A stretch of 5,970 nucleotides of DNA from an uncultured Lachnospiraceae bacterium (GCA_947175285.1 CAMWMM010000337.1:1-5970); one strand, 5' to 3'; counted from the first letter of the stretch, positions 1 to 5,970 are shown. Numbers and translations: made by a program. The notes: generated by a model not told the origin, from the letters alone.

Positions 1-59
1 CATCTACGCTATATTTTTCCGCCAAACACTTCTTTCTACATTCCATCTTAGTATACCGC

Positions 60-104
60 AAAAAAGAAAAGTATAGAGGAAATTAATTTTTCTATACTTT
101 TCTT
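60..104 (-). terminator. Intrinsic terminator after the glucosaminidase gene
   Basis: Positions 64-77 and 91-104 form a perfect 14-bp inverted repeat (AAGAAAAGTATAGA and its complement), and the stem can be extended by G-U and A-U pairs toward a loop of about five bases. Read on the minus strand, the hairpin begins 7 bases after the TAG stop at 112-114 and runs directly into a T-run (complement of the A-run from 60), as in a Rho-independent terminator. The stem is AT-rich, so it may be only moderately efficient. On the plus strand the hairpin is followed by a poor T-tract, so bidirectional action is less likely. Confidence 0.75.
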
Positions 105-111
105 ATAAAAT

Positions 112-3100
112 CTATTTACGGAAGTTCTTCTTCTCCCATTCCGCATCGTCCATCCAGTCGTTTTCGCTGTCCCACTCGTCATCATCTATCCAGTCTTCTT
201 CCGCATGGTCATCTGCAAATTGGTCTGTCGGCGTCTTCTCTGACAGCTCCGGTTCATGCCAGTCTTCGTCTTCAATCCAGTCATCTTCTTCACTGGATTC
301 CTGCTTTTTCTCGAAGTACTTTTCAGGTTCTTTTCTTTCTGCCTTGATTTCCTTTATTTCTTCTATCTCTATATCATCCTCTACTTCCTCATCCTCTTCT
401 TCGCTGTCTTCGGCTTCCTCATCTTCTTCATCCTCATCGTCGTCCGCTTCCTGTACGCTTTTCCGATAGAAGAAAATACCACATCCAATGACAACGGCTA
501 TCATGCAGATAAGTACACTTATGATAATCCATCGTATCATAGGATTCACGGAGTCATCAGAAATTGATACGCCGGACATGGATGTATCGCTTACGATAAT
601 CACATAACTGGAAGCGTGTTCCATTTTAAATTCTGCAACTCCATTAATATCAATAATTGTATCGCAAATAAACTCGAGTGATTCTGTTTCCGGATTATAA
701 TAAAATAAATTTGCATACCGTCCGCAGTTTGCAGGGTCTAAAGCAATACATAAAACCGGGCTGAATCCGAATTCTCCTTCATGCGCCAATGTGAACTCCA
801 GATACTTATTCCCGTTCAATATAGCTGCTATGAGTTCCGTCGGAATATTCTTTGTGCTCAATGTAATGCCCATATCAACATCTGTCACAGCGTTCACGTT
901 GACTGCATCAACATCAATGCTCCATTTGGCATAATTTCCCATATCCAATATAAGATTGAAATTTTGTTCCTTTGCCATCTGTAGTTTTTCCGGCGTTAAT
1001 ATGGTAGTGTCATCCATATCAATCGTTACGGAGGGTTTAAAGAAGACTTCTTCTTCCTCTTCCTGCACCTGTATCTGACTTTCTTCTACAACCGTTGTCT
1101 GTGGAGCAATCACCGTACTGCCATGCTCCGTTCCTATAGCTGTAGTTGTATTATTAGCCGGTGTACTTTGCACTTGCGTTTGCGTTGTTGTATTCTGTGT
1201 TGCTGCACTGCTGCCTGCCACAGAATTGTTTTGCGTACTTTCTGCCGGTGCTGTACTACTTGGTATGCTTACCAGTGGGGCTCCGCTGTTTGATGTATTT
1301 GATTCCGACACATTAGACGATGTTTCATCACTGGACGTCGTGCTTGTTGGGGCACTATTGCCTGATGTTTTATTGTTTGATGTCGTGTCGATATTTGTAC
1401 TTGTACTCGTATTTGATGTTGTGCCTGTACTCGTACTGCCTGCACTCGTGGTACTTCCGCTTGATGTGCTTGTCGTACTGCTGTTCGATGTACTTCCCGC
1501 ACTCGTATTTGACGTACTATCACTCGATGTTGTATTTGTACTCGTACTGCCCGTGCTTGTACTTGTTGTACTGCCACTTGATGTCGTTCCTATACTCGTA
1601 CTTGTTGTACTGCCTGTACTTGTCGTACTATCGCTCGATGTTGTACTCGTATTTGATGTACTTCCCGCGCTCGTCGTACTTCCGCTTGATGTCGTACCCG
1701 CACTCGTACTTGTTGTACTATCTTTCGATGTTGTGCCCGTACTTCCTGTCGATGTACTGTCACTAGAAGTACTATTGTTTGATGTTGTACCTGTACTCGT
1801 ACTTGATGTGCTGCCTGTGCTCGTCGTACTTCCGTTTGATGTTGTACCTGTACTCGTACTCGTCGTGCTGCCGCTTGACGTACTTCCATTTGACGTACTT
1901 CCTGCTGAAGTGTTATCACCATCAGACGGTTTTGCACTGCCGACTACCCGCACGATAAGCGGAATATGCTCCACCGTATAATAATTGTTTTCATCCGGAT
2001 TATACGATACATAAAGCGTATACTCTCCCGCCTCTTTCAATTCGATTTCCGTATTGCTCTCCCAGATAAAACCATCCGGAAGCGTAATATCTCCCACCAC
2101 CGAACCGGCTTGTGCTTCTAATTTCTCCGGCATCCGGCAGTTTGGAATCGCTTTTGTCACCGTAAAGCTGATTTCTTTCGTTATCGTATTATATTTTTCA
2201 GTATCAGACGGTGTATATGTTGCTTCATAGGAATAAGTTCCGACTGCAATTTCCGTATTTTCTTTCACCCATTTCCAGCCGTCCGGCAATGAAACATCCG
2301 ACAGTCTCAACCCCGCCTGATAAGTATAGGGCGATAATGTTGGTGTTGATACTTTGGGATTTGCCTTAACTACGGTCACTGTGCATGTTGCCGTATTGGC
2401 TCCGCTTCTGTTACAGCTTATTGTTGCGCTTCCCGGTGATATAGCCGTCACTTTTCCTGCGTTATCTACTGTCGCAACGGAAGTGTTATTGCTGCTGAAT
2501 GTCATATTGCTGATATAATCAACTTTAGAGCCGTTTACATAGGGAATCAGCGTTATGGTCTTATCAACTTCCAAGCTGCTTACCGTTGTTTTATCCAGTG
2601 TAATCGTATCCGTTGTATTCGGTTTTGTACAAGCAGAAGCAGGCATATTATTATACACGGGAATCTTAAATACAAAACTGTTCTCTAAAGCTCCCGCATT
2701 ATTATATGCTTTACGTATATTAGAAGCCTCGGAAGCAGGCGCCTGAATATTCTGCATGTACTGATGTGTGAAGTTCGCATGCTTTCCGTTGGAAACATTA
2801 AATTTTTCCAAATAAAGAGTATCCTGTCCTTTTAAGATATAATTAACTCCAATAAGAGAAGCTCCGCCGGACAGCGACTTATATCTTGTATCCCACCCCA
2901 GTTCTTTTGCTTTCTGCAAGCCGCTCTCTATAACGGCTTTATCTGTTTTACCGGAAGCGCCTACGTTGAAATAGTTATAATATCCCTCATAGCCCGAATA
3001 TTTGCCCGATATAAGCTGAGACGTTCCTTTTCCCTGCTCCTGCAACACTCTGGATGCAAGGTGGAAAGGACTGACGCCCGTTTTTTCACCTATTGCTGTG

Positions 3101-4302
3101 AACGCCTGTGCATAAGTCTGGCTGTCTCCCGGAATCGCAGACGACATAAAAGAATTTTTCAAAACCTCCTGCACCGCATCTGTCGTATGATAGGAGCTGT
3201 TATAAGTTAATTGTTCAAACTGAAAAATAGCAGGGTCCGTAAGAAAATTTCTCGGGTCCATATAATATTTTAAAATTCCCTCGGAAGCATAACTCCATCC
3301 CTGTCCATAAGTACCGTTTTGCCAGGAACCCGAACTGCTTGACGGAACGAGACTCTTATCGCCCATTTCTTTTGCAATGGCCGTATTCCAGTCTATTCCT
3401 GTATCCATTCTGACAAAAATCCAGTTAGGATGCTTTTCTTTCAAACTATAAAGAGCATTCTGATAAGAAGCCGGAAACTGGTCTACATCAGGATACCCGG
3501 CATCCATCGCCATCATCATGGGAATTGCCGATAAGTCAATATAAGTTTCCTCCCACCTCGCAAACTCTTCATCAGAAGTCGCCAGATATTCCCTCTCAAT
3601 ATAGCCTGTATATTCTTTCTCATTCAGATATAAAATCACCTGATACCAGACAGCGCCATATTCATCAAGAGCTACATCCGTAATCTGCACAGACTGTCCG
3701 CTGACTACCGTATGAATAGTTTTGCCATCCTGATCGGGTGTGTCTTTTACCTCATATTTATCACATAAATAAACTAAAGCAAGGATGCTTTTGTCCTGCG
3801 CAATGTCCTGTAAATCGCTGCTTGCCTCTTCCAGATCATGTATCACACCGCTATTTTTCGGCACTTCAACCGTAATCGTTGGAATCTCTATATCCTCTTC
3901 TGTATCCGCAAGCACATACTGCGTTTCATCCCATTTCGGATAAAAGACATAACGTTCCAATGACGTTTCATCAAAATCCTCTTCACATTCCCATACCACT
4001 TCCAGTTCTATAGAATCTTCCTCTCCCTCTGTCCATACGGAAAGAGTTTCCGGGAAAACGCTTACCAGCTCTTCCAAAGCAGGTTTGTACATGCAGGGAA
4101 AATAAGCATCCTCCTCCGCAAGGGATTCAAACGCCGTGATGTATATGAGCGTGTCCTCCGATTCCTGGTCATCATAATCGCTGACCTCTGACTCATGATT
4201 TTCTACTGCCATAACCGCGCACGGCTGCAACAATCCTAATACTGCTGCCATGACACAGGATAAATATCTGATATAATGTCTTGTACGACCGTTTTTTCTC
4301 AT
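112..4302 (-). CDS. Exported, membrane-anchored multidomain glucosaminidase (peptidoglycan hydrolase)
   Basis: This 1396-residue protein probably cleaves N-acetylglucosamine linkages in peptidoglycan outside the membrane. Visible layout: basic N-terminus and hydrophobic signal peptide, likely cut after AVMA (about residue 32); an acidic Ig-like region (about 71-147); an SH3-like domain (172-241); a glucosaminidase domain of the PF01832/GH73 type (about 270-545) with probable catalytic Glu422 in the helix SPFHLASRVLQEQG, followed by YYNYFNVGA (441-449); a Big2-type Ig domain (564-645); two related Ig-like repeats (649-717, 718-788); a Ser/Thr-rich stalk (about 797-1065); a beta-rich domain (1087-1240); a transmembrane helix (1258-1279) followed by RK; and an Asp/Glu-rich tail. 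No LPXTG motif is visible, so anchoring is by the helix. The ATG start has AAAGGA 11 bases upstream and gives a proper signal peptide. It is transcribed alone and divergently from the LytTR operon, and ends at a hairpin terminator. The enzyme class is fairly secure; cell-division or separation roles would be guesses. Confidence 0.9.
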   Translation of the reverse strand: MRKNGRTRHYIRYLSCVMAAVLGLLQPCAVMAVENHESEVSDYDDQESEDTLIYITAFESLAEEDAYFPCMYKPALEELVSVFPETLSVWTEGEEDSIELEVVWECEEDFDETSLERYVFYPKWDETQYVLADTEEDIEIPTITVEVPKNSGVIHDLEEASSDLQDIAQDKSILALVYLCDKYEVKDTPDQDGKTIHTVVSGQSVQITDVALDEYGAVWYQVILYLNEKEYTGYIEREYLATSDEEFARWEETYIDLSAIPMMMAMDAGYPDVDQFPASYQNALYSLKEKHPNWIFVRMDTGIDWNTAIAKEMGDKSLVPSSSSGSWQNGTYGQGWSYASEGILKYYMDPRNFLTDPAIFQFEQLTYNSSYHTTDAVQEVLKNSFMSSAIPGDSQTYAQAFTAIGEKTGVSPFHLASRVLQEQGKGTSQLISGKYSGYEGYYNYFNVGASGKTDKAVIESGLQKAKELGWDTRYKSLSGGASLIGVNYILKGQDTLYLEKFNVSNGKHANFTHQYMQNIQAPASEASNIRKAYNNAGALENSFVFKIPVYNNMPASACTKPNTTDTITLDKTTVSSLEVDKTITLIPYVNGSKVDYISNMTFSSNNTSVATVDNAGKVTAISPGSATISCNRSGANTATCTVTVVKANPKVSTPTLSPYTYQAGLRLSDVSLPDGWKWVKENTEIAVGTYSYEATYTPSDTEKYNTITKEISFTVTKAIPNCRMPEKLEAQAGSVVGDITLPDGFIWESNTEIELKEAGEYTLYVSYNPDENNYYTVEHIPLIVRVVGSAKPSDGDNTSAGSTSNGSTSSGSTTSTSTGTTSNGSTTSTGSTSSTSTGTTSNNSTSSDSTSTGSTGTTSKDSTTSTSAGTTSSGSTTSAGSTSNTSTTSSDSTTSTGSTTSTSIGTTSSGSTTSTSTGSTSTNTTSSDSTSNTSAGSTSNSSTTSTSSGSTTSAGSTSTGTTSNTSTSTNIDTTSNNKTSGNSAPTSTTSSDETSSNVSESNTSNSGAPLVSIPSSTAPAESTQNNSVAGSSAATQNTTTQTQVQSTPANNTTTAIGTEHGSTVIAPQTTVVEESQIQVQEEEEEVFFKPSVTIDMDDTTILTPEKLQMAKEQNFNLILDMGNYAKWSIDVDAVNVNAVTDVDMGITLSTKNIPTELIAAILNGNKYLEFTLAHEGEFGFSPVLCIALDPANCGRYANLFYYNPETESLEFICDTIIDINGVAEFKMEHASSYVIIVSDTSMSGVSISDDSVNPMIRWIIISVLICMIAVVIGCGIFFYRKSVQEADDDEDEEDEEAEDSEEEDEEVEDDIEIEEIKEIKAERKEPEKYFEKKQESSEEDDWIEDEDWHEPELSEKTPTDQFADDHAEEDWIDDDEWDSENDWMDDAEWEKKNFRK
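133..285 (-). repeat. Three DW-x5-W acidic motifs in the C-terminal tail
   Basis: Near the end of the large protein the motif D-W-[IM]-x-D-x-x-W occurs three times: DWIEDEDW (Trp1342/Trp1348), DWIDDDEW (Trp1371/Trp1377) and DWMDDAEW (Trp1383/Trp1389). In each copy the two tryptophans are exactly six residues apart, inside an otherwise Asp/Glu-rich tail (1281-1396). The tail follows the single transmembrane helix and RK, so by the positive-inside rule it is predicted to be cytoplasmic. No known domain is recognised; short linear motifs for binding a partner protein are a reasonable inference. Confidence 0.8.
1108..1914 (-). repeat. Low-complexity Ser/Thr/Gly/Asn stalk-coding repeat
   Basis: Residues about 797-1065 consist almost wholly of Ser, Thr, Gly and Asn, with short irregular units such as GTTSSGSTTSTSTG and GSTTSAGSTS; the most regular part is about 800-970 (1393-1905). 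At DNA level this appears as many AGTAC-containing hexamers, with mixed AGT/AGC/TCA/TCG serine codons. The segment separates the enzyme and Ig modules from the membrane-proximal domain, so it probably acts as an extended stalk through the wall and could be O-glycosylated. Unit changes would be in frame, altering length rather than breaking the gene. The reverse strand here lacks stops only because of this composition. Confidence 0.85.
1939..2358 (-). repeat. Two tandem Ig-like repeats in the large protein
   Basis: Residues 649-717 and 718-788 are diverged copies of one beta-rich module. Aligned landmarks are LPDGWKW (672-678) with LPDGFIW (741-747), TEI at 683 and 751, and TYTPSDTEKYN with SYNPDENNYY near the end of each, giving a period of about 69 residues. 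They follow a Big2-type Ig domain (564-645, with NTSVATVDNAGKVTAISPG). Such modules in Gram-positive surface proteins usually act as spacers or wall/adhesion modules. The precise family name is not certain. Confidence 0.75.
2668..3495 (-). other. Glucosaminidase catalytic domain within the large protein
   Basis: Residues about 270-545 carry the hydrolytic core. The first part (FPASYQNALYSLKEKHPNW, 276-294) is the lead-in seen in clostridial SH3/glucosaminidase proteins. The core includes TGVSPFHLASRVLQEQG (408-424), where Glu422 (codon at 3037-3039) occupies the position of the general-acid Glu of GH73-type enzymes, and YYNYFNVGA (441-449), which matches the NxFxxxG-type segment after it. The segment GWDTRYKSLSGGASLIG (469-485) follows. 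The assignment rests on motif resemblance; the second catalytic residue of the family is variable and was not assigned. Confidence 0.8.
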
Positions 4303-4339
4303 TCGTTTCTATATCCTTTCGCTTCCGTACATTTTCCAC

Positions 4340-4355
4340 ATTATGTTAACATAAT
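4340..4355. promoter_or_regulatory. Perfect 16-bp palindrome at the predicted hydrolase transcription start
   Basis: The sequence ATTATGTTAACATAAT is a perfect palindrome just downstream of the candidate -10 on the minus strand. Its position over the predicted start of transcription suits an operator for a dimeric repressor. It is AT-rich, so chance is possible. No particular regulator family can be named; LytTR proteins normally use direct repeats, so this would be a different factor. Confidence 0.4.
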
Positions 4356-4356
4356 T

Positions 4357-4386
4357 AATTTACCATTATGCAATGCATTATGTCAA
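4357..4386 (-). promoter_or_regulatory. Candidate promoter of the glucosaminidase gene
   Basis: On the minus strand a perfect -35 hexamer TTGACA (complement of 4381-4386) is followed after 18 bases by TAAATT (complement of 4357-4362), a four-of-six match to the -10 consensus. Transcription would start near 4350 and leave a leader of roughly 48 bases before the ATG at 4302, with the AAAGGA ribosome site inside it. The -35 is strong and the -10 moderate, so a SigA-type promoter is likely but the exact start is inferred. Confidence 0.6.
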
Positions 4387-4415
4387 CTACATCGTAAAAA
4401 AACATTGCAACCGCA

Positions 4416-4465
4416 CAGGTTGATATACTTTTCGCAGCTTGATACCTGCTATTTGCAGCTTAATC
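4416..4465 (+). promoter_or_regulatory. Three direct repeats, candidate LytTR operator
   Basis: CAGGTTGATA (4416-4425), CAGCTTGATA (4435-4444) and CAGCTTAATC (4456-4465) are direct repeats starting 19 and 21 bp apart, about two helical turns. LytTR regulators are known to bind roughly 9-bp direct repeats with a 12-13 bp spacer, so the spacing fits. A weak -10-like TATCAT lies at 4491-4496 with no convincing -35, which suits an activator-dependent promoter with repeats ending about 25 bp upstream of it. TATACT (4424-4429) inside repeat 1 is an alternative -10. Operator function is inference. Confidence 0.45.
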
Positions 4466-4534
4466 AACAACATCTTGCAATAAAGGCAGATATCATGTAA
4501 AGTGTGAAAAACAAATAAAGGATTAGGGATTCAT

Positions 4535-4996
4535 ATGAAAGTACAGTATCAAAAGGAACCTTCCTTAAAAGAGGATTATGTCGAAGTGCATTTCCGGGAA
4601 GAGTCCGAGAAAATAAAAACAATACGTGATTTTTTTACTGCATTTCAAAGCATTACCGGGAAGAAAGAAAATGACATTCATAAGCTTCATCCTGAAAGTA
4701 TCTACTATCTGGAGGTAGTTGATAGAAAACTTTTTGCATATCAGGAAAAAGAAGTTTACCAACTGGAATTCAACCTTCAGCACTTTTTGGAATGTTTTGA
4801 AAGCAGCGGTTTTGTACGAATTGGAAAGTCAACAGCCGTCAATCTTTATAAAGTAAATCAGGTAAAAACGGATTTGAACATGAGACTGCAACTGTTAATG
4901 GATAACGGCGAAATTTTGATTTTAAACAGAACATATAAAAAGTCTTTTTTGGACGCTCTACATCATATTCGGGAGGTGTGTTATGAAAATCATTGA
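4535..4996 (+). CDS. Stand-alone LytTR-family DNA-binding regulator
   Basis: This 153-residue protein is a transcription regulator without a receiver domain. The N-terminal 40 or so residues are a short charged extension; about residues 45-148 form a LytTR domain, with the segment SGFVRIGKSTAVNLYKVNQV (91-110) matching the family's F-x-R-[IV]-x-[RK]-S-x-x-[VI]-N signature, preceded by the IYYLEVVDRKLFAY strand region and followed by LLMDNGEILILNRTYKKSF. The ATG has AGGGA at 4525-4529, five bases upstream, with AAGGA further up. Its 3' end overlaps the next gene by 14 bases. In LytTR regulatory systems such proteins are paired with a membrane inhibitor and activate their own operon, so autoregulation through the upstream direct repeats is the natural model. 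It lies divergent to the glucosaminidase gene, which could be another target. Family assignment is strong; the inducing signal is unknown. Confidence 0.9.
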   Translation: MKVQYQKEPSLKEDYVEVHFREESEKIKTIRDFFTAFQSITGKKENDIHKLHPESIYYLEVVDRKLFAYQEKEVYQLEFNLQHFLECFESSGFVRIGKSTAVNLYKVNQVKTDLNMRLQLLMDNGEILILNRTYKKSFLDALHHIREVCYENH

Positions 4997-5417
4997 CAAA
5001 CAGAATTTTTGGAGTGTTGTATGTAAAGTCTTTACACTACTGCTGTTTGGTAAAATTTTACTAGAACTTATTGTGCAAAAGTTTTTCGGAAACTATCAGG
5101 AAAACATACTGATTATGTTTGGACTTTCTCTTTTGGCAACCTTCGTATTATCGCAGTATTATCGTTTCCAGCAATATCCTCTGCTGATTGTTATTCTGGG
5201 ACAGTATATATTGCTGATTGGCGTTGTTATGCTGCTAACATGGATAGGCGGATGGATTGGTGAGCTACACCACAATGCTTATCGGGATATGTTTTTGTCT
5301 TTTACAATTCCATATGTCATAGGCGTTATTATTTATTATACGGCGGTTTTTCATGAAATTAAATCTGCCAATCAGGCACTGAAAGAAATAAAAAGCAGAA
5401 AGGAAACGGGAAAATGA
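4983..5417 (+). CDS. Four-helix membrane protein, DUF3021-like partner of the LytTR regulator
   Basis: This 144-residue integral membrane protein has four predicted helices (about 10-33, 40-60, 66-93 and 103-124) and a short basic, probably cytoplasmic C-terminus containing NQALKEIKSRKE. Size, helix count, the aromatic stretch VIIYYTAVFHEIKSANQAL and its position right after a LytTR gene match the DUF3021 family (PF11457). The start is supported by a strong ribosome site GGGAGGTG at 4971-4978. The 14-base overlap with the regulator gene suggests translational coupling. By analogy with LytTR regulatory systems such as HdrRM and BrsRM of streptococci, whose membrane proteins restrain the regulator, it may sequester the LytTR protein at the membrane; this is inference, because those partners are a different family. 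It overlaps the next gene by four bases (ATGA). Confidence 0.8.
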   Translation: MKIIDKQNFWSVVCKVFTLLLFGKILLELIVQKFFGNYQENILIMFGLSLLATFVLSQYYRFQQYPLLIVILGQYILLIGVVMLLTWIGGWIGELHHNAYRDMFLSFTIPYVIGVIIYYTAVFHEIKSANQALKEIKSRKETGK

Positions 5418-5970
5418 AAGAACACAGAAAAGAAAAGATTACAGGCGGGGACTACCTCTCACTTGGACTATATGCTTTTGCGGGACTCGGCATGGAAGTG
5501 CTTTATGCTTATTTGCTGGAGCCCATATTATATGGCGCGCCTACGCAGGACTGGTCAAATATGCAGATTATTCTGCATTGGATTCTGACCTGTATTACAT
5601 GGGGAATATTTGCTTTTATCCTGATTCGGAAATCCGGTAAAAAATATGACTTTCCGCTTCTCGAAAAAGGAGAATCGTTAAGATTATGGCAGTTCGGAGT
5701 ATGCGCCTTATTCATTCTCCTTGCTTTTATCGGTGATTATATAGCATGGGATGGATTTAAAGTGTATTTAGAATATGTAAATAAGGGATTCCTTCTTTTT
5801 GCCTTTCAGTACATATATTATGCTTTTGAAACGATGCTTTTTCTGCTGATTATCGTATTCGGGCAAAAAGCATGCGAAGTATGGTTTCATCAGGAAAAAA
5901 TTCCTTATGGCGGAATCATCTGCGGTCTGACATGGGGACTTGCGCACATTTTTACCAAAAATCTGCTGAC
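5414..5970 (+). CDS. Multi-pass membrane protein, degenerate CPBP-like, 3' end outside window
   Basis: The ATG at 5414 overlaps the preceding stop as ATGA and the frame stays open for 185 codons to the window end, so the protein is incomplete. After a charged N-terminus (MKEHRKEK) hydrophobic segments lie at about 14-40, 50-72, 91-110, 124-150 and 166-185. The segment YGGIICGLTWGLAHIFTKN (165-183) resembles motif 2 (FxxxH) of CPBP/CAAX-protease-like proteins, here W174-x3-H178. Glu139 in YYAFET lies 39 residues earlier, about where motif 1 (EExxxR) should be, but the second Glu and the Arg are missing (ETMLFL). It may therefore be a non-proteolytic relative or only a look-alike. AGGAAACGGG just upstream is a weak ribosome site, consistent with coupling to the upstream gene. 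The operon position suggests a shared membrane-stress or self-protection role, but no substrate can be named. Confidence 0.75.
   Translation, partial: MKEHRKEKITGGDYLSLGLYAFAGLGMEVLYAYLLEPILYGAPTQDWSNMQIILHWILTCITWGIFAFILIRKSGKKYDFPLLEKGESLRLWQFGVCALFILLAFIGDYIAWDGFKVYLEYVNKGFLLFAFQYIYYAFETMLFLLIIVFGQKACEVWFHQEKIPYGGIICGLTWGLAHIFTKNLL

Larger units (their letters stand above)
4339..4387. repeat. Duplicated 12-mer CATTATGTYAAC flanking a third half copy
   Basis: CATTATGTTAAC (4339-4350) and CATTATGTCAAC (4376-4387) differ at one base and lie 37 bp apart; the 7-base core CATTATG also occurs at 4364-4370. On the minus strand one 12-mer contains the -35 hexamer TTGACA and the other overlaps the predicted transcription start and the palindrome. 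The arrangement could be a set of regulator sites or a duplicated promoter element. Confidence 0.5.

Noticed and set aside
1..46. Possible start of another minus-strand gene: ATG at 44-46, open to the window edge, reading MECRKKCLAEKYSVD.
   Set aside because: Only 15 codons are visible, there is no convincing ribosome site upstream, and a plus-strand frame is also open here up to TAG at 49-51. Too short to support either.
256..567. Plus-strand open frame with a Phe/Leu-rich membrane-like translation.
   Set aside because: This is the antisense of GAA/GAT-rich codons of the acidic tail (TTC/ATC on the plus strand); the hydrophobicity is an artefact of that.
1108..1914. Whether the regular repeats could be a CRISPR array.
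   Set aside because: Units are short, irregular and in frame with a continuous protein; there are no unique spacers of constant length.
1269..1937. Two minus-strand open frames rich in Arg/Gln/Val inside the stalk region.
   Set aside because: They are shifted-frame readings of the same repeats, without independent starts or recognisable domains.
1226..1981. Plus-strand open frame of 251 codons with a repetitive Val/Leu/Asp/Pro translation.
   Set aside because: It is the antisense of the Ser/Thr stalk; Ser and Thr codons on the minus strand give stop-free hydrophobic codons here. It has no plausible family and lies inside a well-supported gene.
4368..4378. Small inverted repeat ATGCA-A-TGCAT within the hydrolase promoter spacer.
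   Set aside because: Five-base arms with a one-base centre in AT-rich DNA are easily due to chance and cannot form a hairpin; the longer palindrome nearby is the better candidate.
4276..4500. Plus-strand 74-codon open frame across the divergent gap.
   Set aside because: No good ribosome site, composition unlike coding sequence, and it covers the promoter and repeat elements that better explain the region.

Overview
The window looks like chromosome of an AT-rich Gram-positive anaerobe, most likely a Lachnospiraceae-type Clostridium relative. I infer this from the protein families: a secreted glucosaminidase with SH3-like and Ig-like domains, and a LytTR regulator paired with a DUF3021-like membrane protein. 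No sequence search was possible, so family names rest on motif recognition.

Layout: bases 1-111 are a short intergenic tail holding a clear hairpin terminator. Bases 112-4302 (minus strand) encode one very large exported protein of 1396 residues. Its order is signal peptide, N-terminal Ig-like region, SH3-like domain, glucosaminidase catalytic domain, Big2-type Ig domain, two tandem Ig-like repeats, a roughly 270-residue Ser/Thr/Gly/Asn stalk, a beta-rich membrane-proximal domain, one transmembrane helix and a strongly acidic 116-residue tail. The tail ends in three copies of an acidic motif carrying two tryptophans. Bases 4303-4534 are a divergent regulatory region. Bases 4535-5970 (plus strand) hold three overlapping genes: a stand-alone LytTR DNA-binding protein, a four-helix membrane protein resembling DUF3021, and a multi-pass membrane protein that resembles a degenerate CPBP (Abi/CAAX-protease-like) protein and is cut by the window end.

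The plus-strand genes overlap by 14 and 4 bases, so they are almost certainly one operon. The LytTR/membrane-protein pair fits the known plan of a transcription regulator held in check by a co-encoded membrane protein. Three direct repeats spaced about two helical turns apart lie upstream of that operon and are candidate LytTR sites. The minus-strand hydrolase has its own promoter-like sequence in the same gap, with a perfect 16-bp palindrome near the predicted start of transcription. Whether the LytTR protein also controls the divergent hydrolase is an open and testable idea.

Nothing here is a CRISPR array, mobile element, tRNA or rRNA. The least ordinary item is the acidic tail of the wall hydrolase with its W-x5-W triplicate, predicted to lie in the cytoplasm.
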